Shown one piece after another: positions 32,664 to 41,794 of a stretch of DNA of 64,000 nucleotides. Source of the stretch: Pseudoroseicyclus aestuarii. GTDB lineage: Bacteria > Pseudomonadota > Alphaproteobacteria > Rhodobacterales > Rhodobacteraceae. The notes under the pieces are model-generated. The model had not been told where the DNA came from, made no database searches, and saw only the letters and a program-made list of their open reading frames with translations. Location: positions 372,001-436,000 of the forward strand of contig NZ_QJTE01000001.1 of assembly GCF_003217255.1 (NCBI RefSeq). Reading direction: 5' to 3'. The position numbers were made by a program, and so were the translations under genes. Within the stretch, counting starts at the first letter, position 1, and every line of letters starts with the position of its first letter.

Positions 32664-35600
32664 ATGGCGACGATCGTTCTTTCGGCTGCGGGGCTGGCCC
32701 TCGGCGGCTCTGTCGGCGGCACGGCGCTGGGGCTGTCGGGCGCGACGCTGGGCCGCTTTGCCGGCGCGGCGCTCGGGGCGGCCATCGACAGCCGGCTTCT
32801 GGGGCAGGGCAGCGATGCGGTGGAGACCGGGCGGATCGACCGCTTCCGCCTGACCCGCGCCGGCGAGGGCGGGGCGATCCCGCGCCTTTACGGGACCATG
32901 CGGCTGGGCGGGCAGGTGATCTGGGCCTCGCGTTTCCTCGAGGATCGCGAGACGACGGGCGGCGGCAAGGGCGCGCCGCGCCAGCCGAAGGTGACGGAGT
33001 TCTCCTATACCGTCAGCCTTGCCGTCGCCCTTTGCGAGGGGCCGATCACCCGGCTGGGGCGGATCTGGGCCGACGGGCAGGAGATCCCGCGCGAGAGCCT
33101 GACCCTGCGCGTCTACGAGGGGACGGAGGACCAGCTGCCCGACCCGAAGATGGAGGCGATCGAGGGGATCGGCCGCGTGCCGGCCTATCGCAGCACCGCC
33201 TATGTCGTGATCGAGGATCTGCCGCTGGGCCAGTTCGGCAACCGCGTGCCGCAGTTCAGCTTCGAGGTGCTGCGCCCCGTCCCCGAGGAGGTCGGCGACG
33301 GCTCCGTCGCGCATCTCGTGCAGGGCGTGGCGCTGATCCCGGGCACCGGGGAATACGCGCTGGCGACGGAGCCCGTGCACCTCGAGCGGTCCTTCGGAGA
33401 GATGGTGCCCGCCAACGTCAACACGCCCTCGGGCCTGCCCGATTTCGTCACCGCCGCCGAGACGCTGACCGAGGAGCTGCCCAATTGCGGCACCGTCAGC
33501 CTTGTCGTCAGCTGGTTCGGCACCGACCTGCGCATGGCCGACTGCCGCATCCGCCCGCTGGTCGAGCAGGCCGAGGAGGACGGGCAGGAGATGCCCTGGA
33601 CCGTCTCGGGCGTGACCCGCGCCGAGGCGGGCATCGTTCCGCTGGACGAGGGGCGCCCGGTCTACGGCGGCACCCCGGCGGATGCCTCGGTGATCCAGGC
33701 GATCCAGGAGTTGAAGTCGCGCGGGCAGAAGGTCGTCTTCTATCCCTTCATCCTGATGGACCAGATGGCCGGCAACGGCTTGCCCGACCCCTACGGCGGG
33801 GGCGAGCAGCCCGCGCTGCCCTGGCGCGGCCGCATCACGCTGAGCCGCGCGCCGGGGCAGGCGGGCAGCCCCGACGGCACCGCCGCGGCGGGGGCGCAGG
33901 TCGCCGCCTTCTTCGGCGGCGCGCAGCCGGGCGACTTCGACGGGCTGGACTATACAGGCCCCGAGGACTGGGGCCTGCGCCGCTTCATCCTGCATTGCGC
34001 GGCGCTGTGCCGCGCGGCGGGCGGGGTCGATGCCTTCTGCATCGGATCGGAACTGCGGGGCATCACGACGGCGCGCGGGGCCAGCGGCTTTCCGGCGGTG
34101 CAGGCGCTGCGGGTTCTGGCCGCCGACGTGCGGGCCATGCTGCCGGGCACGAAGATCTCCTATGCCGCGGACTGGTCGGAATACCACGGCTACCAGCCGG
34201 CGGAGGGCGGCAAGCTCTTTCACCTCGACCCGCTCTGGGCGGACGGGAACATCGATTTCATCGGCATCGACAACTACATGCCGCTTTCGGACTGGCGGGA
34301 GGGGACCGATCACCTCGACGCACAGACCTTCGACGCGATCTATGACCTCGATTACCTGACCGGCAACGTCGCGGGCGGCGAGGGCTATGACTGGTACTAT
34401 GCCAGCCCCGAGGCGCGGGATGCGCAGCTGCGCACCCCGATCGAGGATTACCTCGGCGAGCCCTGGGTTTGGCGCTACAAGGACCTCGCGAGTTGGTGGG
34501 CTAACCCGCATTACGACCGCCCCTTGGGCGAACGGGCAGAGACGCCGACCCCCTGGGTGCCGCGCAGCAAGCCGATCTGGTTCACCGAGCTGGGCTGCCC
34601 CAGCGTCGACAAGGGCACCAACCAGCCCAATGTCTTCGTCGATCCCAAATCCTCGGAAAGCGCGCTGCCCTATTACTCGGACGGCACGCGGGACGAGCTG
34701 ATCCAGCTTCAGTACCTGCGCGCCGTGCACCGGCATTTCGGCGATCCGGCGAACAACCCGGCCTCGGATGTCTACGACGGGCGGATGCTGGATACCGCGC
34801 GGATGCTGGTCTGGGCCTGGGACGCGCGGCCCTATCCGTGGTTCCCGGCGCGGGACGAGGTCTGGGCCGATGGCGAGAACTGGCGCCTGGGGCACTGGAT
34901 CACCGGGCGCACCGCGTCCTGGACGCTGGCCTCGGTCGTCGAGGCGATCTGTCGCCGTGCCGGGGCGGTCCCCATCGATACCTCGGCCCTCTGGGGGCTG
35001 GTGCGCGGCTACCTCTTGGACGAGGTCGGCAGTGCGCGCGCGGCGCTGCAGCCGCTGATGCTGGCGCATGGCTTCGACGCGGTGGAGCGGGGCGGGGTCC
35101 TTTCCTTCCGCCTGCGCGGCGATGCGCCTGCGGCGAGCATCGAGACCGGCGAGACGGTGCACCTTTCCGAGCAGCCGCCGATCGAGATCACCCGCGCCGC
35201 CGAGGCCGAGGTCTCGGGCCGGGTGCGCCTATCCTACATCGAGGCGGGCGGCGATTACGAGCAGCGCACCGCCGAGGCGATGACGCCGGACGACGCGGCC
35301 CTGACCGTCGCCGGCACCGAGCTGCCGCTGGCGCTGACCCGCGCGGAGGCAAAGCAGATCGCCCTGCGCTGGCTGGCCGAGGCGGAGACCGCGCGCGAGA
35401 CCGCGCGTTTCGCCCTGCCGCCCTCGCGCCTCGCGCTGGGTGCGGGCGATACGGTCACGCTCGAGGGGCCGGGGGGCAGCTGGCGCATCGACCGGGTGGA
35501 GCAGGCCGAGGCGCTGCAGATCGAGGCCGTGCGCACGCAGCCCGCGCTTTACCGCGAGGCGCCGGTGACGGACGAGCCGCCGCGCATGGGCGCCTTCACC

Positions 35601-36533
35601 CCGCCGGTGCCGGTGGTCGGCACCTTCCTCGACCTGCCGCTGCTGACCGGGGACGAGGTGCCGCATACGCCGCATTTCACCGCCGCCGCGCGGCCCTGGC
35701 CCGGCTCCGTCGCGCTGTATGATGCGCCGACGGACAGCGACTACGATGTCGACATGGTGCAGCCCGTGACCGCGATCCTCGGCACGACGCTCAGCGCGAT
35801 GCAGGCGGCGCGGCCGGGGGTCTGGGACCGGGGGCCTGCGCTGCAGGTCAAGCTGGTCTCGGGCGCGCTGCGCAGCGCCACCGAGGCCGCGCTGCTGGCC
35901 GGCGCCAATGTCATGGCGATCGGCGACGGCGCCTCGGATCTGTGGGAGGTGTTCCAGTTCGCCGAGGCAGAGCTGGTCGCGCCGAATGTCTACGATCTGC
36001 GCCTGCGGCTGCGCGGGCAGGCCGGGACCGACGGCGTGATGCCGCAGGACTGGCCGGCGGGCAGCCGCGTGGTGCTGCTGGACCGCGCGGTGCGGCAGGT
36101 CACCTATCCGCCTTCCATGCGCGGGGTGGCGCGGCATTACCGCTACGGGCCGGCGCAGCGGGCGCTGGACGACGCGACCTTCCGGCACGAGGTCCGCGCC
36201 TTCGAAGGCGTCGGCCTGCGGCCCTACAGCCCCTGCCACCTGCGCGCCGCGCCCGATGGCGCGGGCGGGCTGCGGATCGGCTGGACCCGGCGCACCCGCA
36301 TCGGCGGCGACAGCTGGACCGGCCCCGATGTGCCGCTGGGCGAGGCGAGCGAACGCTACCTTCTGGAGGTGCTGGTGGACGGCGCCCTCGCGCGGTCGGA
36401 GGTGCTGACAGCGCCGGCTTGGCACCTCGATGCCGCCACGCGCGCGGCGCTGGGCGCGGGCCCGGTGGTGATCCGCGTCGCCCAGCTCTCGGAGGTCTTC
36501 GGCCCCGGCCCCTTCGAGGTGCTTTCCCTCTGA
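32664..36533 (+). CDS. GTA host-specificity/megatron protein with TIM-barrel domain (orfg15)
   Basis: 1289 residues, the largest protein here and normal for GTA orfg15. The N-terminal part holds a Gly-rich hydrophobic stretch and a phage-tail-like region (GGAIPRLYGTMRLGGQVIWA). Around residues 340-700 is the GTA TIM-barrel-like domain, with GSELRG and SYAADWSEYHGYQP, whose acidic residues resemble glycoside hydrolase sites, and IDFIGIDNYMPLSDW. The C-terminal half contains the putative phage tail domain and a baseplate region. It contacts the recipient surface. GGGAG at 32650 sets the start. Fully open, with no frameshift. Confidence 0.94.
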   Translation: MATIVLSAAGLALGGSVGGTALGLSGATLGRFAGAALGAAIDSRLLGQGSDAVETGRIDRFRLTRAGEGGAIPRLYGTMRLGGQVIWASRFLEDRETTGGGKGAPRQPKVTEFSYTVSLAVALCEGPITRLGRIWADGQEIPRESLTLRVYEGTEDQLPDPKMEAIEGIGRVPAYRSTAYVVIEDLPLGQFGNRVPQFSFEVLRPVPEEVGDGSVAHLVQGVALIPGTGEYALATEPVHLERSFGEMVPANVNTPSGLPDFVTAAETLTEELPNCGTVSLVVSWFGTDLRMADCRIRPLVEQAEEDGQEMPWTVSGVTRAEAGIVPLDEGRPVYGGTPADASVIQAIQELKSRGQKVVFYPFILMDQMAGNGLPDPYGGGEQPALPWRGRITLSRAPGQAGSPDGTAAAGAQVAAFFGGAQPGDFDGLDYTGPEDWGLRRFILHCAALCRAAGGVDAFCIGSELRGITTARGASGFPAVQALRVLAADVRAMLPGTKISYAADWSEYHGYQPAEGGKLFHLDPLWADGNIDFIGIDNYMPLSDWREGTDHLDAQTFDAIYDLDYLTGNVAGGEGYDWYYASPEARDAQLRTPIEDYLGEPWVWRYKDLASWWANPHYDRPLGERAETPTPWVPRSKPIWFTELGCPSVDKGTNQPNVFVDPKSSESALPYYSDGTRDELIQLQYLRAVHRHFGDPANNPASDVYDGRMLDTARMLVWAWDARPYPWFPARDEVWADGENWRLGHWITGRTASWTLASVVEAICRRAGAVPIDTSALWGLVRGYLLDEVGSARAALQPLMLAHGFDAVERGGVLSFRLRGDAPAASIETGETVHLSEQPPIEITRAAEAEVSGRVRLSYIEAGGDYEQRTAEAMTPDDAALTVAGTELPLALTRAEAKQIALRWLAEAETARETARFALPPSRLALGAGDTVTLEGPGGSWRIDRVEQAEALQIEAVRTQPALYREAPVTDEPPRMGAFTPPVPVVGTFLDLPLLTGDEVPHTPHFTAAARPWPGSVALYDAPTDSDYDVDMVQPVTAILGTTLSAMQAARPGVWDRGPALQVKLVSGALRSATEAALLAGANVMAIGDGASDLWEVFQFAEAELVAPNVYDLRLRLRGQAGTDGVMPQDWPAGSRVVLLDRAVRQVTYPPSMRGVARHYRYGPAQRALDDATFRHEVRAFEGVGLRPYSPCHLRAAPDGAGGLRIGWTRRTRIGGDSWTGPDVPLGEASERYLLEVLVDGALARSEVLTAPAWHLDAATRAALGAGPVVIRVAQLSEVFGPGPFEVLSL

Positions 36534-36817
36534 TGCGGCCGCTGCTGCCGGGGGACATGGATCAGGCGGTGCGCGCGCTTCTGGCAGTGCCGGAGGCGCG
36601 GCGCGCGGCCCTTGCCGGCCGCCTGATCCTGCGCGCCCATGCCGCCGACAAGTGGCGCAAGCGCCTGCGCCGGCCGCATCCCCTCTGGGGCGACGGCTCT
36701 CTCATGGCCGCGTCGATGCGCGCGCCGCAGGCCGGCTGGCGGGGGCGCTTTGATGCCGACTGGTGCGCCGCGCTGGCGGTGCTTCTGGCGGCACTGGCCG
36801 AGTGGCGGCGGCGCTGA
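36533..36817 (+). CDS. Small protein downstream of GTA orfg15
   Basis: 94 residues, starting on the last base of the orfg15 stop (TGATG), so it is translationally coupled to the GTA. It is helical, Arg/Ala-rich (VPEARRAALAGRLILRAHAA) with HPLWGDGSLMAASMR in the middle. I recognise no domain. Small proteins of this size occur at the same place in related GTA clusters. It could be a tail fibre accessory or unrelated to the particle. Confidence 0.65.
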   Translation: MRPLLPGDMDQAVRALLAVPEARRAALAGRLILRAHAADKWRKRLRRPHPLWGDGSLMAASMRAPQAGWRGRFDADWCAALAVLLAALAEWRRR

Positions 36818-36894
36818 GGGGCGGGCGGGGTCTTTACCCTTGGCCCGCGCGTCCCATCTTTGCTATGGCGCGCCAGAGCTTCAGGAGATCCGGC

Positions 36895-37710
36895 ATGGAA
36901 CAGCACCGGTCCAGCATCGCCCAGGTCGACCCGGTCTGGCACCGCATCAGGCAGGAGGCCGAGCAGGCCATCGCCGACGAGCCGCTGATGGGGCCGCTGA
37001 TCCATTCGGGCGTGCTGCACCACGCCTCGCTCGAGCGGGCGCTGGCCTACCGCATCTCTCTCAAGCTGGCCTCTTCGGAGATGAGCGAGCAGATCCTGCG
37101 CGAGATCGCGGACGAGGCGCATGAGGCCGATCCCAGCCTCGCCGCCGCCGCCCGCGCCGACCTTGGCGCGGTCTTCGACCGCGATGCCGCCTGCCACCGG
37201 CTGATCCAGCCGCTTCTCTACTTCAAGGGCTTCCAGGCGCTGCAGGCCTACCGGATCGGGCATTGGCTTTGGCAGCAGGGCCGGCGCGACATGGCCTATT
37301 TCTTCCAGATGCGGATCTCGGAGCTCTTCGGCATCGACATCCACCCCAACGCGGTGATCGGCCGCGGCATCATGATCGACCACGCCCATTCCATCGTCAT
37401 CGGCGAGACGGCGGTGGTCGGCGACAATGTCTCGATGCTGCATTCGGTGACGCTGGGCGGCACCGGCAAGGAAGAGGAAGACCGGCATCCCAAGATCGGG
37501 AACGGCGTCCTCATCGGCGCCGGGGCCAAGGTGCTGGGCAATATCCGCGTCGGCAATTGCAGCCGCATCGCCGCCGGCTCGGTCGTGCTGAAGGAAGTGC
37601 CGCCCTGCAAGACGGTCGCCGGCGTGCCGGCCAAGATCGTCGGCGAGGCGGGCTGCGACCAGCCCTCGATTTCCATGGACCAGCTTCTGGGCAACCACCT
37701 GAGCGGCTGA
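36895..37710 (+). CDS. cysE: Serine O-acetyltransferase
   Basis: 271 residues. The N-terminal helical domain precedes the left-handed beta-helix of hexapeptide repeats. The substrate and catalytic segment is GIDIHPNAVIGRGIMIDHAH, followed by GETAVVGDNVSMLHSVTLGG (catalytic Asp and His regions) and PKIGNGVLIGAGAKVLGNI. It acetylates serine with acetyl-CoA, the first step of cysteine synthesis, and is normally inhibited by cysteine. AGGAG at 36883-36887 fixes the start at 36895; an ATG at 36865 would add ten residues. It follows the GTA block by 77 bases with its own leader. Confidence 0.96.
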   Translation: MEQHRSSIAQVDPVWHRIRQEAEQAIADEPLMGPLIHSGVLHHASLERALAYRISLKLASSEMSEQILREIADEAHEADPSLAAAARADLGAVFDRDAACHRLIQPLLYFKGFQALQAYRIGHWLWQQGRRDMAYFFQMRISELFGIDIHPNAVIGRGIMIDHAHSIVIGETAVVGDNVSMLHSVTLGGTGKEEEDRHPKIGNGVLIGAGAKVLGNIRVGNCSRIAAGSVVLKEVPPCKTVAGVPAKIVGEAGCDQPSISMDQLLGNHLSG

Positions 37711-37714
37711 TCCC

Positions 37715-38833
37715 TCAGCGGAACAGCACGAGGCCGCCTTCTTCCGCCGCGTCGTCGGCGGTATAGGCCACGCCGTCCACCTTGAGCCCGCGCGGATCGA
37801 GCAGGCTGATCAGCCCGCCGCCGTTCGACAGCGGCACCTCGATCGCGATCTCGACCGTGCCGCCGGGCGGCAGCCAGAGGTCCGGCGGCAGAACATGCGC
37901 CGCCTTGCGGGCGTTCAGCAGCCGCCAGCCCCCCAGCGAGACGCCGCGATCCGAGAGGTTCCGCAGCCAGACCGTCTCGGGCCGGCCGGTAAAGCCGGGG
38001 GTATTCTCGGCCCCGACCGGGTTCACCAGCGCGGCGGTGATGACGAGCGGCGGCGCGCCGGGCGTCGCAGGTGTACCGGGCGCCGACGGGGCGGCGGGTT
38101 CCGGCGGCGCGGCGGGTGCGGGTGGTGCGGCGGGCTCTGGCGGAGCCGGAGGGGCGGCGGGTCGCCGTGCGAGGAGGGCGGCGAAGGTCGGCACGCCGGG
38201 CAGGGCATGGCCGGTCCGGTCGTCGGTATGCACCGCCTGGCTCGCGAAGGCGAAGAACAGCGCCGCCACCCGCCGCTCGCCGGGGTAGCGGATCAGCACC
38301 GCGCCATCCTGCCATACCCCGTCGGAGCCGCGGAACCGCGCCTCGGAGCCCTGGTTCATGTGGATGTTGTGGATGCCCTGACCGTCGGAATAGGGATCTC
38401 CGAAAAGGTGAACCGTGGCGCCGCGCCGGATCGCGGCCCGAAGCTCTGGCAGGACGAGGTCGATGATGTCGTCGCGCGGCCCGGGCCGGTCATGCGGCAG
38501 CAGCCGCCCGCGCGTGACGTCGAGCAGATTGCCCCGGATGTAATCCAGCGCCAGCCCGCCCGGCCGCCGCGGCAGCCGGCTGAAGCCGGGGGCGAGGCCG
38601 GGCAGGGCGGCGCTGACCGGATGGACGAAATCCGGGATATGCCAGACCACCAGCTCCGACACCGCCGACTGCGACTTGACGTTGATCGAGGCGCGCTTCG
38701 CCCCGTCGAAGGTGCCGCCCGCGCCGTCGTCGTAGAACAGGTGGATATGCGGGCTGTCCGGATCCTGCGCCGCCCGCTCTGCCGTCACGCGCAGGGGGCT
38801 GGCGGTCCAGACGCCGTAGTCGCTGAGCGGCAT
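37715..38833 (-). CDS. DUF2278 protein with C-terminal lamin-tail-like domain
   Basis: 372 residues. Residues 1 to about 220 match DUF2278 (YukJ-like): MPLSDYGVWTASPLRVTAER, NVKSQSAVSELVVWHIPDF, VHLFGDPYSDGQGIHNIHMN and a closing WQDGAVLIRYPGERR. A Pro/Ala/Gly linker of about 45 residues follows. The last 100 residues resemble a lamin-tail (immunoglobulin-like) domain, with TVWLRNLSDRGVSLGGWRLL and LLDPRGLKVDGVAYTADD. No signal peptide is evident. DUF2278 proteins have no established function; the GIHNIHMNQG segment looks like a conserved active or binding loop. It ends four bases from convergent cysE. Confidence 0.75.
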   Translation of the reverse strand: MPLSDYGVWTASPLRVTAERAAQDPDSPHIHLFYDDGAGGTFDGAKRASINVKSQSAVSELVVWHIPDFVHPVSAALPGLAPGFSRLPRRPGGLALDYIRGNLLDVTRGRLLPHDRPGPRDDIIDLVLPELRAAIRRGATVHLFGDPYSDGQGIHNIHMNQGSEARFRGSDGVWQDGAVLIRYPGERRVAALFFAFASQAVHTDDRTGHALPGVPTFAALLARRPAAPPAPPEPAAPPAPAAPPEPAAPSAPGTPATPGAPPLVITAALVNPVGAENTPGFTGRPETVWLRNLSDRGVSLGGWRLLNARKAAHVLPPDLWLPPGGTVEIAIEVPLSNGGGLISLLDPRGLKVDGVAYTADDAAEEGGLVLFR

Positions 38834-38902
38834 GAAGATATCCGTGCGGGGGCAGGAGGCGGCAGAGTGCCGCCTCCTGCCGCCATTGCCAAGGGGGCGC
38901 GA

Positions 38903-40732
38903 TCAGCGCTGCGCGGGGCCGGTCCCCGGGCGCGGGCGTTCGGAGCGCATGAGATCGGTGATCCGGGCAAAGCGCGGATCCTCGGCGATCTGCGCGATAT
39001 CGACCGTGCTGCGGGGCTGCCAGTTCGGATGCTCGTCCGTCGTGCCCGGCACGTTGGTCTGCATCGCCGGGCCGGTCAGATCAGCCAGTCGGATCGCTGT
39101 CAGCAGGCTCGGCGTGCGGGCGAGGAAGCGGTGCGCGGCCTCGAGCACCTCTTCGGGCAGCTCCGGTGCGTCCGCGTTCAAGCGGCCGCGCAGCGTTCCC
39201 GACTGCCGCAGCCGCCTGACCAATGCCTTGCGCTCCTCGCGCCGGTGGGCGGCGGCCTGCTCGGACTGCTCCTCGTCGACGAGGCCGTGCCGGCGCCGCT
39301 CCTCGATGTCGGAGCCTTTCCACCATTCGCTCAGCACCGGCAGGTCATGCGTCGACAGGCACGCCAGCGCCAGCTCGGGGTAGGCGCTGCGGGGTTTGAA
39401 GCCCGCCTCCTCCTGTTCGAAGACGAGGATGCGGTAGGAGAGCACGTTGGCCGATGCCATGGCCCGGCGGAACCCCTTGGGCACGAAGCCCAGATCCTCG
39501 CCGATCACCACGGCCTCGTGCTTTTGCGACAGCTCGGCGAGGGCGGCGACCATGTCGGGGAAAGGGTAGCGCAGGTGCGTGCCCTCGGCGGGGCTCTCGC
39601 CCTCGGGGATCAGGAACAGCTGCCACAGCGCCATGGCATGGTCGATCCGCAGCGCGCCGGCATCCTGCAGCTGCGCGCCGATCATCTCGCGGAAGGGCGC
39701 GAAATCCGTGCGCGCAAGCTCGGTCGGGGAGGGGGCGGAGAGGGCCCAGTTCTGGCCCCTTGCTGCGAACATGTCGGGCGGCGCGCCGACCGTCAGCCCC
39801 GGCAGGGCGGCGGCTGCCCCCGACCATGTGGAGGAGCCGTCCGGCACCTCGCCCACCGCGAGATCGAGGTAGAGGCCGATGCGCATCCCGGCCTCCTTCG
39901 CGGCCTGCGCCGCCTCGGACAATTGCCGCCGGGCGATCATCTGCAGCCAGATGTGGAACGCGACCTCCTCGGCCAGCTCCTGCGCGAGGGCGCCGACCTC
40001 CGCGCGGGCGGGGTCGCGCAGCGCCTCGGGCCAGTCGCGCCAGCCGGCGCCGTGCCCCTCGTCCACCATGCGCTGCGAGATCGCCTCGAAAAGGGCGTGC
40101 AGGCGCAGCGCCTCGCCACCCTCGCGGGCGAAGGCCTCTTGCTGCGGCCGCTCCGCGCCGCGGTCGAAGGCCTGGCGAAGGGCCCCGATCTTCAGCGCGG
40201 CAACGGCGGCGTAATCGACCATCTCGGTCTCGCGCAGCGCCTCGAGCCCCTCGGGCATCTCGACGCCCTCGACCCGGTCCGGCGCGATGTAGAGCGGGTT
40301 GAGAAAGCGCCGGTTCGAGGGCGAGAAGGGGCTGCGGCGGTCCGGATCGGCCAGGAACAGCGCATGCACCGGGTTGATGCCAAGAAAGTCGGCCCCGGCC
40401 TCCCCGCAGAGGCCCGCCAGCTGCGCCAGATCCGCGAAATCGCCGATCCCCCAGTTCCGGGCCGAGCGCAGCTCGTAAAGCTGGCAGAAGAAGCCCCAGC
40501 CCGGCGCCTCGTGCAGGTTTGGCGGCAGCCAGCAGCGGGCGCCGCGCGGCACCGTCATCCGCTGCGCCGCCCCCTTGCCGGAAGGCGCGGCGTCCGGATC
40601 GACGCCGAGCCCCCGCAGCACGAGGCGCAGCGTCTCCTCCGGCACCGGGCGGGGCGCCGTCTCGCCGAAGGGGTCGTCATAGGCCAGCGTCAGGCCGTGA
40701 TGCGTCGCGAGGCTGCGCAGATCGGGTGCCAT
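38903..40732 (-). CDS. malQ: 4-alpha-glucanotransferase (amylomaltase, GH77)
   Basis: 609 residues. GH77 catalytic pieces are present: GALRIDHAMALW (nucleophile Asp), VIGEDLGFVP (acid/base Glu) and CLSTHDLPVLSEWW (third Asp). Other family marks are WGFFCQLYELRSARNWGIGD and LGINPVHALFLADP. MalQ transfers maltodextrin chains between acceptors in glycogen or maltose metabolism. It has an N-terminal extension of about 80 residues before the barrel, as in bacterial MalQ. No other mal or glg genes lie nearby. Next upstream on the same strand is an EamA transporter, 30 bases away. Confidence 0.94.
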   Translation of the reverse strand: MAPDLRSLATHHGLTLAYDDPFGETAPRPVPEETLRLVLRGLGVDPDAAPSGKGAAQRMTVPRGARCWLPPNLHEAPGWGFFCQLYELRSARNWGIGDFADLAQLAGLCGEAGADFLGINPVHALFLADPDRRSPFSPSNRRFLNPLYIAPDRVEGVEMPEGLEALRETEMVDYAAVAALKIGALRQAFDRGAERPQQEAFAREGGEALRLHALFEAISQRMVDEGHGAGWRDWPEALRDPARAEVGALAQELAEEVAFHIWLQMIARRQLSEAAQAAKEAGMRIGLYLDLAVGEVPDGSSTWSGAAAALPGLTVGAPPDMFAARGQNWALSAPSPTELARTDFAPFREMIGAQLQDAGALRIDHAMALWQLFLIPEGESPAEGTHLRYPFPDMVAALAELSQKHEAVVIGEDLGFVPKGFRRAMASANVLSYRILVFEQEEAGFKPRSAYPELALACLSTHDLPVLSEWWKGSDIEERRRHGLVDEEQSEQAAAHRREERKALVRRLRQSGTLRGRLNADAPELPEEVLEAAHRFLARTPSLLTAIRLADLTGPAMQTNVPGTTDEHPNWQPRSTVDIAQIAEDPRFARITDLMRSERPRPGTGPAQR

Positions 40733-40762
40733 GGGTCCATCCTTCCTTGGGTCAGCGAAGAC

Positions 40763-41725
40763 TTAGCGCATCCCGCCGCGCGCCAAGGGCCAGCGCCCGT
40801 CGCGCGCCCGTCGCCTGCCGCTCATGAGGACCGCGCCCCCCGCGATCAGGCCAAGGCCGATGGCTTCGCGGGCGCTGGGCACCTCTGCGAAGAAGACCGC
40901 GCTCCAGAGGGCGGCGAAGCCGAGGTAGGCGGTATCGACGACGCCCACCACCGGCGTCGGAGCGAGGCGATAGGCCAGCGCGACCGCCGTCGCGATGATC
41001 GCCAGAAGCGCCCCGAGCAGGACCACGAGGCCCCAGTCCGCCCCCATCAGCCGCGGCCAGAGGGACAGGACGAAGCTCTCCTCTCCGCCGGGCTGGAGCA
41101 CCGCGAGGAGGGCCAGCCCCAATGCGGCGACACAGATCAGGCAAAGGTTCAGCGTCAGCGCCATGGCGCCCGGGTGCTCCGCCTGACAGTGGCGGTAGGT
41201 CACGATCCCGGCCAGCGCGTAGAACCCGCCGGCGGCGAGCGGAAGCAGCAGCACCGGCGTGAGGGTGCCCGGCGCGGGAGCGACCGCGAGGAGCACGCCC
41301 GAAAGGGACAGCAGGATCGCGGCCCAGCCTCGGCCAGTTATCGTCATCCCCAGCACGAAGCGGCCCAGCAGCGCCATCCAGACCGGGGCCGTATAGTAGC
41401 AGGCCGCGGCGAGCGCCAAGGTCATGGAGGGCAGGGCCGCGTAGTAGCACAGCCACATCGCGGCAAGGCAGAGGCTGCGCAGCCAGACCCAGAGCGGCCG
41501 CCTCAGGCGCAGGCTGGCGACACCTCCGGTCGGCAGCAGCCACAGCGCCAGCAGCAGCGCCGCGACGAGCGAGCGCAGAAGGACCAGCTGCGCCAGCCCG
41601 AAGCGATCCCCGCTCAGCTTCACCAGTGCGTCCGAAAGCGACAGCAGGGCCACGCTTGCGAGGATCGCGAGGATGCCTCGGGCGGTGCCGCCGCGCGGGA
41701 GCGTGTTTTCGAGTGTCCATGCCAT
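40763..41725 (-). CDS. DMT superfamily (EamA) exporter
   Basis: 320 residues, very hydrophobic, with about ten membrane helices in two EamA repeats: first from ILAILASVALLSLSDALVKL, second from PVLLLPLAAGGFYALAGIV. Proteins of this type export amino acids or small metabolites. Its start faces a LysR gene across 69 bases, and LysR regulators often control the divergent exporter, so it may be induced by its own substrate. The start ATG 41725 precedes AWTLENTLPRG; an upstream open frame runs across the regulator gene and is not coding. Confidence 0.88.
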   Translation of the reverse strand: MAWTLENTLPRGGTARGILAILASVALLSLSDALVKLSGDRFGLAQLVLLRSLVAALLLALWLLPTGGVASLRLRRPLWVWLRSLCLAAMWLCYYAALPSMTLALAAACYYTAPVWMALLGRFVLGMTITGRGWAAILLSLSGVLLAVAPAPGTLTPVLLLPLAAGGFYALAGIVTYRHCQAEHPGAMALTLNLCLICVAALGLALLAVLQPGGEESFVLSLWPRLMGADWGLVVLLGALLAIIATAVALAYRLAPTPVVGVVDTAYLGFAALWSAVFFAEVPSAREAIGLGLIAGGAVLMSGRRRARDGRWPLARGGMR

Positions 41726-41794
41726 GCCGGATGCAAAGCACGTGCGATCCTGTCTATAAAATGAGATGATCTCGAAACTGCATGAGGATTTGGA

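Noticed and set aside
37895-41764. A 1289-residue open frame on the + strand
   Set aside because: It runs antisense to three well-supported leftward genes (DUF2278, malQ, EamA). Its composition is typical of the complement of GC-rich coding sequence, with no domain.
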